NCBI GenBank assembly: GCA_021852275.1
Contig: JAJZNX010000043.1
Location: forward strand, 1 to 56,447
Direction of reading: 5' to 3'
DNA length: 56,447 nucleotides
DNA from: Planctomycetota bacterium
GTDB lineage: Bacteria > Planctomycetota > Phycisphaerae > WQYP01
Every line of letters starts with the position of its first letter. The stretch's first letter is position 1. The translations under genes and the position numbers were made by a program. Of the stretch, positions 15,383 through 24,158 are shown piece by piece. The notes beneath the pieces are model-generated. The model saw nothing but the letters and a program-made list of their open reading frames with translations. It was not told where the DNA came from and did no database searches.

Positions 15383-16141
15383 TTACGTACCGTTGGGCAT
15401 CGTAAACGAACCGTCAGACTTGAACTGGATCGTTACCGCGACCAATTGCTCGGATTCCCATTTGTAGTTGGCGCTCTCAATGAACGCGGACGGCACAGAA
15501 ATCGGATTGGCCAGTGTGGCCACCGGATAAAGCTGGAGATTGATGTAGCTCCCGGCTTGCAGGTTCGGCGGCGTGTCGTTAGTGGCCGAACCGTCCCAGA
15601 GAAGATCACAGCTTCCGTCCAGTTTCTGGATTCCGCCCGTGATATTTTGGAATCCGGCGGATTTGGTGTTGGTCGAATCGAGGCCGGTCGCGGTATGCGT
15701 CGCATTCCATTGTTTGACCGGTAATTGGACTGGAACTGCCGTGGAATTGATGGTTGGAAGCGCAGCCCCGGCAATCAAGCCGGTCGTAGGTTCAGTCCAC
15801 GCAGTGCCAATGGCAATCGGCGTGACGGTCTGGAGTGTTTCTGCACCGGAGGTAATTCCGACATAGACATTGTAGCCAGTCGCATTGGTGCTTGCGGCCG
15901 GGCTGGTAACAGTCAACACATTGTCTGCGGCCACAGCCAGGCTGCTTTCGGGAGAAGCTACGGTCTGCCCTTGGGCGTCTGTGTAAGTATAAACGACAAA
16001 ATAAGTGGTCGCAGCCAACGTTCCAGCCGCGGAACTTCCGAGCGTGGGGGCTACAGTCGGATTGGCCACCAGGCCTGTGGATGGAATATACGACGCTTTA
16101 CCCGATTTGCCCGAATAATACGTTTGGCCGCTGGTGGTCAT
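15383..16141 (-). CDS. Major tail tube protein with Ig/FN3-like insertion
   Basis: The 252-residue protein begins MTTSGQTYYSGKSGKASYI and ends in VTIQFKSDGSFTMPNGT, both typical of tail tube proteins that assemble as beta-barrel hexamers. Residues about 38-120 (GTLAATTYFVVYTYTDAQGQ..., TGYNVYVGITSGAETLQ) form a separate Ig- or fibronectin-like module of the kind found decorating phage tails. No sheath gene is adjacent. It sits between the neck protein and tail chaperone genes. Confidence 0.7.
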   Translation of the reverse strand: MTTSGQTYYSGKSGKASYIPSTGLVANPTVAPTLGSSAAGTLAATTYFVVYTYTDAQGQTVASPESSLAVAADNVLTVTSPAASTNATGYNVYVGITSGAETLQTVTPIAIGTAWTEPTTGLIAGAALPTINSTAVPVQLPVKQWNATHTATGLDSTNTKSAGFQNITGGIQKLDGSCDLLWDGSATNDTPPNLQAGSYINLQLYPVATLANPISVPSAFIESANYKWESEQLVAVTIQFKSDGSFTMPNGT

Positions 16142-16210
16142 AATAGTGATCTCCTAAATTCCTCCCTTGAATCCATGGCTGGATGAATTTTGAAGCACTC
16201 GCGTTTTCAT

Positions 16211-16708
16211 TTATGGGAGTGGCTGAGCGTTTTTATTCAAGTCCGCGTACCGTAAGCGAGCCTCCACGCTGATCTTCACCAGGCTCACCCATCCCTCGAC
16301 ACCACGCTGGACCGTGGGGTCGTTCATCTGACTCGTAGCCATCTTCGTACGCACCTTTTGCACGAACGGCAGCCCCAAGCCGTCTCCGGCCTGCGAAACC
16401 GCCCTCACGATTCCCCATTGAATTGGAAACAATTCCTTTTGCACTCGTAAATCGCCGGTCGTTATCTGGCAAGTGAATTCATAAATTGCTCGAATCCACA
16501 CGGTAGTTTCCCAGTCAATGTCGAGGACTGCCGGCAAGAGCTGAAGTTCTGGTAGATCGGCCTGACTCACCTCTGTTTTTGCCGGCTCCGGGTTCTCTGT
16601 GACCCATGAAACCCGGTTGGCCGGCTGTATGAAGGTGCGAAGAAACGGATCGCTGGCAAGTGCGGAAAATAGCGCATTATAAATTTGGGTAAAGGGATCG
16701 CTGGTCAT
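16211..16708 (-). CDS. Neck / tail terminator candidate
   Basis: The 165-residue protein starts MTSDPFTQIYNALFSAL. It mixes helix and beta, with ELQLLPAVLDIDWETTVWIRAIYEFTCQIT and a C-terminal GWVSLVKISVEARLRYAD strand pair. Size and position between the virion morphogenesis gene and the tail tube gene match tail terminator or completion proteins (lambda U-like). The family itself is not recognised; the call is positional. Four bases separate it from the preceding gene. Confidence 0.5.
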   Translation of the reverse strand: MTSDPFTQIYNALFSALASDPFLRTFIQPANRVSWVTENPEPAKTEVSQADLPELQLLPAVLDIDWETTVWIRAIYEFTCQITTGDLRVQKELFPIQWGIVRAVSQAGDGLGLPFVQKVRTKMATSQMNDPTVQRGVEGWVSLVKISVEARLRYADLNKNAQPLP

Positions 16709-16711
16709 GTT

Positions 16712-17242
16712 TTACCCTTTAGTCATTCGCAAAACTGCATCCTTCATCACAATCACCATTGCCGCGGTTGTCGAAGCATCCGGTGCAGCCAGTATTTTTC
16801 GCTGAGGTGGATGCAAAAACTTCTGGCCACCGTCATTGTGCAGTGCGGCGATCTGTCCGATGGTCAGTCGTCCGCCTGGATGCACCGCAGGGCCGCCAAT
16901 CCCTACTTGGACACCGTTTTGCACATAGCGAACGATGTTGCCGGTGGCGTCCAACTCCAGTGCGTTGAACAACACCCCCGTGTTGCGCAAAATCGCCGGC
17001 GAGCCGGCACCACGGCCTTTTCTCCGCGATTTGATGGTGCTCGGCGCCAATGGACGCCAATCTCCACCCCCCCGACTGAAGGTGTTAAATCGACGCCTGG
17101 TAAAAACCAGATATTGGAACGCCCATTGCCGGAATGCACTACGTATCGGATTGCTCGGCGATCCATTTTTACTCAGGCCAGAACGTATTTGGCCTTCAAG
17201 ATGTTCCAACCCGCCAATTTTAAAATTTGCCTTACCAGCCAC
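16712..17242 (-). CDS. Virion morphogenesis protein, Mu gpG-like tail completion
   Basis: The 176-residue basic protein carries the features of the phage virion morphogenesis family: FRQWAFQYLVFTRRRFNTFSRGGGDWRPLAPSTIKSRRKGRG, then ILRNTGVLFNALE and a late IAALHNDGGQ-KFLHPPQRKIL. In Mu-like phages it acts at the head-tail junction. It overlaps the gp36-like gene by 11 bases and precedes the neck candidate. Family call reasonably firm. Confidence 0.7.
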   Translation of the reverse strand: MAGKANFKIGGLEHLEGQIRSGLSKNGSPSNPIRSAFRQWAFQYLVFTRRRFNTFSRGGGDWRPLAPSTIKSRRKGRGAGSPAILRNTGVLFNALELDATGNIVRYVQNGVQVGIGGPAVHPGGRLTIGQIAALHNDGGQKFLHPPQRKILAAPDASTTAAMVIVMKDAVLRMTKG

Positions 17243-17708
17243 CGGGTAATCCTCCTCTCCATATGTAGCCGGGTTTGTCTCCCACTAGAATCGGGGAGTT
17301 GACGTTCGCATCGCTCTGCACCAGCGGAACACTGATTTTTCCATTGATGATTGCATCCAGCTTGCATTCTGCCCGGTCCATGAGGGCCTCGATTCGTTTC
17401 ACTTTTTCCTCTTTTTCCAGCAGCCCGCGCGAAGAATAAAGCCAAAAGCCGGCGATTTTGGCGATGATATCCACCAAAATTGGAGGCAAGTCCCCCTGCG
17501 TGCCCTGAAGTGGGATGGCGTATATGCTGTTAGCCATCATCATTTCGACATAATTACTGGCGTAATTGATCGCAGACGCCACTTGTGTCGCGTTAGCCAC
17601 CGTGTTGTTGGCAGAGCCCTCCAAGTTGCTCCAGATCGCGACATTCTGGACGCCGAAGACATTCTCGATGTCACTTTGTTGACAATACTGGGTTTGCTGG
17701 TATGCCAT
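17232..17708 (-). CDS. Mu gp36-like (DUF1320) head-tail connector
   Basis: The 158-residue product starts MAYQQTQYCQQSDIENVFG, matching the DUF1320 opening (YCTQxDIxxxFG). A long helix with INYASNYVEMMMAN and then LPPILVDIIAKIAGFWLYSSRG follows, as in that family. It should be an adaptor on the portal ring. It follows the capsid gene after an 86-base gap that holds a GC-rich inverted repeat (CCGGG/CCCGG near 17730-17760). Confidence 0.75.
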   Translation of the reverse strand: MAYQQTQYCQQSDIENVFGVQNVAIWSNLEGSANNTVANATQVASAINYASNYVEMMMANSIYAIPLQGTQGDLPPILVDIIAKIAGFWLYSSRGLLEKEEKVKRIEALMDRAECKLDAIINGKISVPLVQSDANVNSPILVGDKPGYIWRGGLPGGW

Positions 17709-17794
17709 CTCAGTTGCTCCAAAAACATTGGGCCGGGGAGCCAGTCACCCGGCATCGACCCAGCCCAACGAGCAAGGATGAAAGCGTGAAGCAC

Positions 17795-18892
17795 TTAGAA
17801 GTTCACGTTAGCCTGGAAAATAGCACGTGCAACTTTAAGCAGTGGCAGGAAATTGTCACCCGCCACCTGCTTCACGCCGGGTGGGTCTACAGTAATCACT
17901 CCGTAGCTGAATTTTCCGAAAGCGTTCGCAAACGTTTGCAGAGCCGATTCCATGTCAGGCTTCACCATGATGTCGGTGGGCACGGGATAACTTCCTTCGA
18001 CAAATTCCCACCACTCCGGATCGGGGTCGGGCGTAAACACTACGGTGTCGGGACCAAAGAACGTTTGAATATTTCCATTCTGATCCGCATAAAATGCGTT
18101 TTCCACTGGATGCCAGTCAAGGCCCAGGAACCCATCAGGAATTTCCTGCTGCAAAAACTGCTGACTGAAGCCTGGGTTGCCACGAATCAGGGTCTGCAAT
18201 GTGGTGTTGCTCGAAAGGTAGCCCAGCACATTCACGCCGTAAAACGCATGTTTTAACGGGTATCCAGAAAGTTGAACCGCAGCCTGCTTGACCTTTTTGA
18301 CTTGGGTCGCGATGTTAGTGCTGGCTGTTTCCCAGCCAGCAGTCAACAGATTGCCGGTGCCAAACACGTTCAACTGGCCCGTGTTGCCGCTGGGGACACC
18401 GTAATTTACAGTCACGGCAGCGCCAGTGGAAGTCGGGAGCAAATTGCCATTGTTATCGAACCATAGGTTGCCGCTCGCCAGAGCCTGATATACTGTCGCC
18501 AGACGCAAGTTGCTGTACAGCCTGGCAAATTGCGCCGTTTGCTGTGCCACCAACTGTTCTCCCATTTTTTGCCGCATCGGATTATCGAAATCTCGCAGCA
18601 TTTCCAGAGTGTCAGGCTTGTGCACGATGTGCTCCGCAGCGTGCAGCATGATTGCGGTCGCTTCAGTGACACCAGTCAGAGTGCGACGCTGACTCGGCGA
18701 GCCGTATTGGGCAAGACGTGCCGTCTGACGGTTACCGGCGACTTTGTAGTACGTGACCGCATTGCCCATCACCTGTCGGGACGGCGTAACGAACTCGGGA
18801 GGCAAAATGTCGGCGGGAATACCTCCCTTTGGATCCTGAATCACGCCGGTGAGATTTTCCCATCCGATAATTTGTGAAAGCGTCTTAGCCAC
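17795..18892 (-). CDS. Major capsid protein (lambda E-like family)
   Basis: The 365-residue protein forms the head shell. It has the fold signature of the phage major capsid E type: an N-terminal arm (PPEFVTPSRQVMGNAVTYYKV), a helical spine (TLEMLRDFDNPMRQKMGEQLVAQQTAQFARL), a beta-rich P/A domain (GYPLKHAFYGVNVLGYL, GLDWHPVENAFYADQNGN) and the late WWEFVEGSYPVPTDIMVKPDME. It lies downstream of the protease, scaffold and putative decoration genes, as in HK97-fold phages. Length matches the family. Confidence 0.8.
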   Translation of the reverse strand: MAKTLSQIIGWENLTGVIQDPKGGIPADILPPEFVTPSRQVMGNAVTYYKVAGNRQTARLAQYGSPSQRRTLTGVTEATAIMLHAAEHIVHKPDTLEMLRDFDNPMRQKMGEQLVAQQTAQFARLYSNLRLATVYQALASGNLWFDNNGNLLPTSTGAAVTVNYGVPSGNTGQLNVFGTGNLLTAGWETASTNIATQVKKVKQAAVQLSGYPLKHAFYGVNVLGYLSSNTTLQTLIRGNPGFSQQFLQQEIPDGFLGLDWHPVENAFYADQNGNIQTFFGPDTVVFTPDPDPEWWEFVEGSYPVPTDIMVKPDMESALQTFANAFGKFSYGVITVDPPGVKQVAGDNFLPLLKVARAIFQANVNF

Positions 18893-18945
18893 GATACGTA
18901 CTCCGTAAAATCAAACGTCAAGGTGTCTGGAAATCCAATTAATCA

Positions 18946-19644
18946 TTAAAAGTCGTCATTAAAGCAATAAGCATACCCAAAGGCACGCAATTGGGATTTC
19001 AGCCATGCGGCGCGTTTGGTGCCGGTGCCAGGATAACCGATGATTTGCGACGCCTGAATGAGGCCACCGATGATCGCGTTGGCCAGCGGTGCGTCCTGCG
19101 AGTTCCCCCATTCATCCGTCACCTGGATGCCGTCGCCACCACCGATGAGAATGGCCGGATTCTGGGATCCGTCAGTATCGCCAATGAACGAGCCAGCTTC
19201 AAACGCAGCCGTAGTGGCAGTCACAGTAATGACGCCCGTGCTGGTATTTACGGCGGAATATGTCAAGGTCGCCTGAGCTACAGTTCCACCGGTGGTCGGA
19301 GCACCGGTGATGGTCAGCGATCCGGAGGAGCCAATGCGTCGAACAATTTCAGCCGCACCGGCCACCGAAACGGTAACACTGGTCGCACCGCTGGCAGCCG
19401 CAACAGTCGTGGCGTCAATGAATGAGTTTGCAAATTTTCCCGTCGCTGAAACCTTACCCAATGGCATCCCACCACGCAACACGCTGGTATCAGGCGCATT
19501 ACCGATGTCACGGGACTTATTGCCGTCCACGATCACGCCGGTCGGCAGTGTTACTTTACCCATGTCCGACCAGAGGACTTCATAAAAATTTACCGATGCA
19601 GGGAGCTTAATTCCAGGTAAACCGTAACTGTTCGTACCAGCCAT
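18946..19644 (-). CDS. Head decoration protein candidate
   Basis: The 232-residue protein sits between the scaffold and major capsid genes, the usual place for decoration proteins. Its first 75 residues and last 70 residues look like one domain (SVNFYEVLWSDMGKVTLPTG ... GQTDEWGNSQDAPLANAI-type text), interrupted by a Ser/Thr/Ala-rich beta module (about 78-155). The call rests on position and composition. Confidence 0.5.
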   Translation of the reverse strand: MAGTNSYGLPGIKLPASVNFYEVLWSDMGKVTLPTGVIVDGNKSRDIGNAPDTSVLRGGMPLGKVSATGKFANSFIDATTVAAASGATSVTVSVAGAAEIVRRIGSSGSLTITGAPTTGGTVAQATLTYSAVNTSTGVITVTATTAAFEAGSFIGDTDGSQNPAILIGGGDGIQVTDEWGNSQDAPLANAIIGGLIQASQIIGYPGTGTKRAAWLKSQLRAFGYAYCFNDDF

Positions 19645-19698
19645 TTCTATTTCTCCGTGTTAGTGAGACCTGTCAATCCTGTTCAATCCCGTTCTGTT

Positions 19699-20322
19699 TT
19701 ATTTTTTGCCGGGATACGCCATATTTTTCATCTCTTCGGTCACTTTCGGATCGTGCGCCGGAGCATCCACGGGTCGGCCCAAAGCAACACTGTGCTGCAA
19801 ACCGGACTTCTCACCAACCAGCTTCCCCAGAAGCACTGGATCGTTATCCTTCAGCGCTTCCAGCACTGCTTTGGCCAGCGGTGAGGACAGACCGGCCGCA
19901 GTAGCGGCCTTGGTCGAAAGCGTCAATGCGGGCCGGTGGCCGGCTTCCCCTATCAGACTGGCGCAGAGCTTTTTCGCCACAGCCGGCGTAATCTTGCCGT
20001 CCCGAACCAACCCGTCAATTTCAGCCTGCCTGGCTTCCGCAAACGCTTCCAGTGCGTCGGGATCGACCGATGGAATGCCGGACTTCGACAGCAGCAAAAT
20101 CTGCTCGCGAGCGCGTCCGAGTTCTTTTTTGGTGTCATCAGCCTCTTTCTTCGCGTCCGCCAGTTCCTGATCGCGATTATCGCCACCTGTCTCCTTCGCA
20201 TGGGTCGCGTCTTCCTTGGCTTTTTCCAGCCGCTTTACAGCTTCGGACAAGGTATCCTCTTCGGTCGTTTCCGGCTTGAGGTCCATCGCAGTCTGCATTC
20301 GTTTCAAATGATCTGGGGTCAT
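19699..20322 (-). CDS. Nested scaffold protein (internal start)
   Basis: Codon 191 of the protease gene is an ATG (20322-20320) with GGAG 8 nt upstream, in frame, opening MTPDHLKRMQTAMDLKPETT. Translation from it would give a 207-residue scaffold without the protease domain. Nested scaffolds of this kind are known from lambda (Nu3 in C) and Mu (Z in I). The SD inside the coding sequence is the direct evidence. Confidence 0.65.
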   Translation of the reverse strand: MTPDHLKRMQTAMDLKPETTEEDTLSEAVKRLEKAKEDATHAKETGGDNRDQELADAKKEADDTKKELGRAREQILLLSKSGIPSVDPDALEAFAEARQAEIDGLVRDGKITPAVAKKLCASLIGEAGHRPALTLSTKAATAAGLSSPLAKAVLEALKDNDPVLLGKLVGEKSGLQHSVALGRPVDAPAHDPKVTEEMKNMAYPGKK

Positions 20323-20892
20323 GGATGATCTCCGTATTATTGAATCCTGCTCTTTAATCGCACCGAGTAGCAAAAGCGTGGAATCATCGTTTTCGCGACT
20401 TGCGGCAATTCTCTGAAATGGTGATTGCCCGGGTACCACAGCATCCGACACCAAACTGATAGCAGTGACTGCTTCAGCGTACTGATTTCCTCGACCGTCA
20501 ACCACGTTGGGTTCCAACTCCAGCGAGACATCCCGGTTGCGCAGAATCGCAGTTTCAGCCGCAGTGTCTTGCACCTCAACGTCAAATTTCAACACGTCCC
20601 CGGCCCGGAAAAGATTCACGACCTCGCCGCGTACCGCTTCTGCCTCCCGTCGGTGATCTACAGTGAACTTGACCGGTACGCCCGCACTCTTCATCCTTCC
20701 GAATGCAGCCACCCAACGATCCATTCTGGATTGATCTACATCCAGCCAAACGTTGGCGTGCGGAACGAAAAATTTGCCGGACCGGATAACGTCCTTGCGA
20801 TACCGACGCGGGGAGTCCAAGGCTTGAAATTCCGCCGGGTCAGCGCCCAAACAATAACGAATCGTAGCACTGTTCATGCCACTAGATGGCAA
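19699..20892 (-). CDS. Prohead protease with C-terminal scaffold (Mu gpI-like)
   Basis: The 397-residue protein has an N-terminal protease half resembling the Mu gpI family (GKFFVPHANVWLDVDQSRMDRWV, VPVKFTVDHRREAEAVRGEVV, ISLVSDAVVPGQSPFQ). The C-terminal half is a charged coiled coil (KPETTEEDTLSEAVKRLEKAKEDATHAKE, ADAKKEADDTKKELGRAREQILLL), the typical scaffold. An internal start gives the scaffold alone. The protease would mature the prohead and destroy the scaffold. The N-terminal start at 20892 lacks a clear SD. Confidence 0.75.
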   Translation of the reverse strand: MPSSGMNSATIRYCLGADPAEFQALDSPRRYRKDVIRSGKFFVPHANVWLDVDQSRMDRWVAAFGRMKSAGVPVKFTVDHRREAEAVRGEVVNLFRAGDVLKFDVEVQDTAAETAILRNRDVSLELEPNVVDGRGNQYAEAVTAISLVSDAVVPGQSPFQRIAASRENDDSTLLLLGAIKEQDSIIRRSSMTPDHLKRMQTAMDLKPETTEEDTLSEAVKRLEKAKEDATHAKETGGDNRDQELADAKKEADDTKKELGRAREQILLLSKSGIPSVDPDALEAFAEARQAEIDGLVRDGKITPAVAKKLCASLIGEAGHRPALTLSTKAATAAGLSSPLAKAVLEALKDNDPVLLGKLVGEKSGLQHSVALGRPVDAPAHDPKVTEEMKNMAYPGKK

Positions 20893-20912
20893 GATCGAGA
20901 CTTTCGAGAGAA

Positions 20913-21122
20913 TCAGCGTTTTCGTGATAAAGCAGAAATGATGGGATAATCGGCATCCACGATACCTTCGCGCACCAACGTTTTTTTTATGACCGGATCG
21001 ATCGGTTCACGACGGGCCAGCGATTCCCGGCACTCCCGCAGATTTTCCGGCGTGTTGGCAAGAAAACCGGCGCGATCAATGTCGTTGGCTGAGACGCAAG
21101 ATAGCGGTCGATGGCGTTTCAT
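20913..21122 (-). CDS. 69-residue protein between MuF and protease genes
   Basis: A small, basic, helical product starting MKRHRPLSCVSANDIDRAG. AGGTGA lies a few bases upstream of the ATG. It overlaps the 3' end of the MuF-toxin gene by 47 bases and ends 20 bases before the protease gene. Because an immunity gene would be expected next to a MuF C-terminal toxin, it is a positional candidate for an antitoxin, although no similarity supports that. It could equally be a minor assembly factor. Confidence 0.5.
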   Translation of the reverse strand: MKRHRPLSCVSANDIDRAGFLANTPENLRECRESLARREPIDPVIKKTLVREGIVDADYPIISALSRKR

Positions 21123-22575
21123 TTTTCACCTGCTCCAATTCTACCACAGTTTTGTGAAACTCTCCAACCGTAATTTCCTCGATTTTTGCAACTCGGAACT
21201 TCTGACCTTTGGCCAGCAGCATCTCTTTTTCGTCGGTAAAGACGCCCAATTTCTCAATCGAAACCGCATCCTCGGTCTGAATTTTGAAGATGACGCCAGG
21301 CGTCCAACCAGTTCCGGTAAAACCTAACGCTGTATCGAAATCGCGAGCCGCGGAGGTGAACGCGGACGTGCCAATTATTTGGCCCACTTTGAGTTTTTTG
21401 AATATCTCCAGGGGTAAATCATGCACACCTCGATAAACCGTTCCTCGGTATCGTGGAGCGCTGACCAACGCACTCTCTATTGCGTTCACGCGAGATTTGG
21501 CCTCCTGATCTACCGATTGTCCACGTTGGACCGCACGCATCTTCCGATCCCAGCGAAACGACCAATCGTGAAATGCCTGCTTCTGTTGCGGTGTCAATGA
21601 CGCTTCCCATACCTTTTGAGCATCATTATCGAGTACGGCTGCGGTGATATCGCGGCCAACCACACCAAACGTGGGAGTCGCAAAATGATCTCGATGTACA
21701 TTCCCCCAATTTTTTCCAAATCCAACATCTGGCTGCACGCTAATGATCTTGCCGCCCGCGTCTTTGGTTTGCGTTGGAATCGAGGTGTCGTTGGTAAGTT
21801 TCGTTTCGTGTTTGAGAATGGGCAATTTGCTGCACCGACAGTTCCAGCCGCACGGCGGAGTCCATTGCTGCCACACGGCGTCCGTTTTGGGTCGTCGCAC
21901 GCCGTCCATGGCCGCGTGGGTTGCACGCACGCGATCATCGCCAACGGTTACGTACTCGAACCCCCACAAGATTTCCTGAATTGCGGGATCACGCAGGCCG
22001 TTCTCTCGGCCAGCGGAATATGCAATCTGTGTCTGCGTGCGAACGATGGTTTCGAGCACCCATGGATTCGTTGCGGATATTCCATTTGAAATAAAAGCCT
22101 GGTGTAACCGCTTCATGGCTGCCTGAACATGCTCGCCGCTCGCCGTGCTTTCAGAAATGGATCGGTTGATGTCGTGGACTATTTTTTGGCTCCAGGCGGC
22201 AGTAAAGACCGATGCTGTATGACTGTATCCATCTTGAATTTTCAGCAAATCCGCAGACGATAACCCCATCCGACTCTGCAAAAACTTAATGGCGTCCGCA
22301 TTGAGTCCCAATCGCAACGTTCGGCCCGCAATATCACGCAGCACACGCCAACGGCCGCGCAAATGCGACGTGACCATAGTCACCGTCAACTCCCTGGTTA
22401 TTGGCGTTTGCAACAGGACGCGATTGATCGGAGTGCGGCTTCGGACGCTACGTATCGCATGTCCGCGGAATCGGGACAAAATTGCAGAAATTGCCGGCAT
22501 CGCCCGCGACACAATGCGTTCGCGATCAGAATCCTGCCGAAGCACTTCGCGAAAGTGAGGTCTATTGAGCATCAC
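21076..22575 (-). CDS. MuF head protein fused to an ADP-ribosyltransferase domain
   Basis: The 499-residue protein has a MuF domain (about 90-255) with the conserved DDRVRATHAAMDG (214-226) and the Cys motif CGWNCRC (242-248). After a linker, residues about 360-480 show the R-S-E ADP-ribosyltransferase layout: YRG (R382), GTSAFTSAA (402-410) and FTDEKEM with the ExE pair E449/E451. The gene order portal-MuF-protease shows it is a true virion gene. MuF fusions to toxin domains are a known polymorphic toxin class of temperate phages; the toxin would be injected with the DNA. The ExE pair suggests arginine as target. Its start overlaps the portal stop (ATGA). Confidence 0.85.
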   Translation of the reverse strand: MMLNRPHFREVLRQDSDRERIVSRAMPAISAILSRFRGHAIRSVRSRTPINRVLLQTPITRELTVTMVTSHLRGRWRVLRDIAGRTLRLGLNADAIKFLQSRMGLSSADLLKIQDGYSHTASVFTAAWSQKIVHDINRSISESTASGEHVQAAMKRLHQAFISNGISATNPWVLETIVRTQTQIAYSAGRENGLRDPAIQEILWGFEYVTVGDDRVRATHAAMDGVRRPKTDAVWQQWTPPCGWNCRCSKLPILKHETKLTNDTSIPTQTKDAGGKIISVQPDVGFGKNWGNVHRDHFATPTFGVVGRDITAAVLDNDAQKVWEASLTPQQKQAFHDWSFRWDRKMRAVQRGQSVDQEAKSRVNAIESALVSAPRYRGTVYRGVHDLPLEIFKKLKVGQIIGTSAFTSAARDFDTALGFTGTGWTPGVIFKIQTEDAVSIEKLGVFTDEKEMLLAKGQKFRVAKIEEITVGEFHKTVVELEQVKNETPSTAILRLSQRH

Positions 22576-24158
22576 ATGGTTTCAGACCCGGCGGATTTGG
22601 CCGGCTGCTCCAAGGCTTCTACACTTTGTTGTAGTTCACTATCGGACGGAGCGGGCAATGTATCAGTCTCAATGCCCGCAATTTTTGTGGCAGGTGATGA
22701 TGCTGAAAGGCCGGTAATCGCCCGCGATGCCGCAGTCGATTCAACCTGATTCAGAATTGACGCCTGATCAATGGTCTGGCCGATTTTAGGTAATTCAGCC
22801 ATGTCCAGGAGGGCATCCAGATTGACGGTCGAAAGCAGAATCTCCGCAGCCGACGCACCTTGTGTCAGCACGGCCTGCAACACTTGGCGCACAAAATCAC
22901 GGGTTTCGTTGACTACCGGCATTGGGGAAATAAAAACAGTCCCCACCGCGTCGGTGCCATAATTAAGCATCATCAACTGATCGACCACTTGCCGATTCAC
23001 TTCATCCGCAATCTGATCGTGCAAAAGTTGGGCCATTTGGATGACAAGCCCTGCATGCGTCTCGGCTTCCGCCTTCGTGCCCGCCTGTCCTTCGGTTGCA
23101 GCACGCTCTGGAACCAGATAAGCCCGCATGATTAAACTGTCCAAATATCGCAGGCGTTCAATGAAGCCGGGCTGCCGACTGCCTTTGTCTTCCAACAACT
23201 CGATCAGCCAGCGGCGTTTTTCGGGTGATGCAGCCTGACGATCATCGGTTGGAGTGGCGAACTCGTTCGGCACAGCGATGCCTTTACCGCCGGAAATATT
23301 CGCCAACACCGAAACAGCTAATTCATAGTTGTCTTTTTGTTCACCAGCTTTATTTTTCGATGTGCCGGGAGGGAAGTGAACCAATGGAAACACGCCGGCT
23401 ATTTTTCGGTCGTATCGAGCCGCACCGTCCTGAGCATCCTTCCAGACCGGCAATAAAAACCTGAGATTTTCGCATTTTCCACGACCGTAAAGATTGCCAG
23501 CCTCCTGGTCATACGTAAAAAGCATACACTTTTCGCGAGGCATCGCGACCGTGCGATTGATGAGTCCCGTCCACTCCCCACTGTCCTGATCCACTAAAAT
23601 TTCCGTGACTTCATGCAGCAACGGCTTAAGTCGCTTCAAACCCACCTGATTGCCAAGCGACTCAAACACCTTCTCAAAGCCGATCCACCCAAAGTCAACA
23701 CCCAAAAGGACGTGTTGTAAAATCGATCTTCGATGTTGGCTCATCTGACTTTGAATAAAATCTTTGGCCCCATCAGGGGCATCTTTATCGGCCTCGTACG
23801 ACCATTTGCTGGTGAGAATTGGAGCGTTGGCAACAGCTCGGGCGAGCCGCACGGTAGCATTGGCCAGCATGATTCGGTAGTACGCGTATGTTGCCGGCCA
23901 CGCGTCGGGCACGCCGGGGATGCGGGCGGAAGTGGCCACCACGTCGATAGTATAATTTCCCTCCTGTCGCGTCCGTTCGGGATAAATGATCGCGGGCAAT
24001 GCGCCAGTCAACGGCATGTTGCGAGGATCGGCAAATATCTGCTTTCCCGTCTGATCAGACGTGAGAGTTTTCGTCGTCGCATCCGGCGGAGTCGTAATGG
24101 GGGCGATAAAATTGGGATCCACTAACTGGTTGTTCACATTATTTGGTTGGTCAGACAT
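22572..24158 (-). CDS. Portal protein, Mu gp29-like (DUF935)
   Basis: The 528-residue protein forms the DNA entry ring of the head. It has the DUF935 pattern: a flexible N terminus, the APILTSKWSYEADKD segment near 115, ILQHVLLGVDFGWIGFEKVFE at about 145-165, and FIERLRYLDSLIMRAYLVPE near 330. A Gln/Ala/Ser-rich tail follows. It lies directly between TerL and MuF with short overlaps on both sides. Confidence 0.85.
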   Translation of the reverse strand: MSDQPNNVNNQLVDPNFIAPITTPPDATTKTLTSDQTGKQIFADPRNMPLTGALPAIIYPERTRQEGNYTIDVVATSARIPGVPDAWPATYAYYRIMLANATVRLARAVANAPILTSKWSYEADKDAPDGAKDFIQSQMSQHRRSILQHVLLGVDFGWIGFEKVFESLGNQVGLKRLKPLLHEVTEILVDQDSGEWTGLINRTVAMPREKCMLFTYDQEAGNLYGRGKCENLRFLLPVWKDAQDGAARYDRKIAGVFPLVHFPPGTSKNKAGEQKDNYELAVSVLANISGGKGIAVPNEFATPTDDRQAASPEKRRWLIELLEDKGSRQPGFIERLRYLDSLIMRAYLVPERAATEGQAGTKAEAETHAGLVIQMAQLLHDQIADEVNRQVVDQLMMLNYGTDAVGTVFISPMPVVNETRDFVRQVLQAVLTQGASAAEILLSTVNLDALLDMAELPKIGQTIDQASILNQVESTAASRAITGLSASSPATKIAGIETDTLPAPSDSELQQSVEALEQPAKSAGSETM

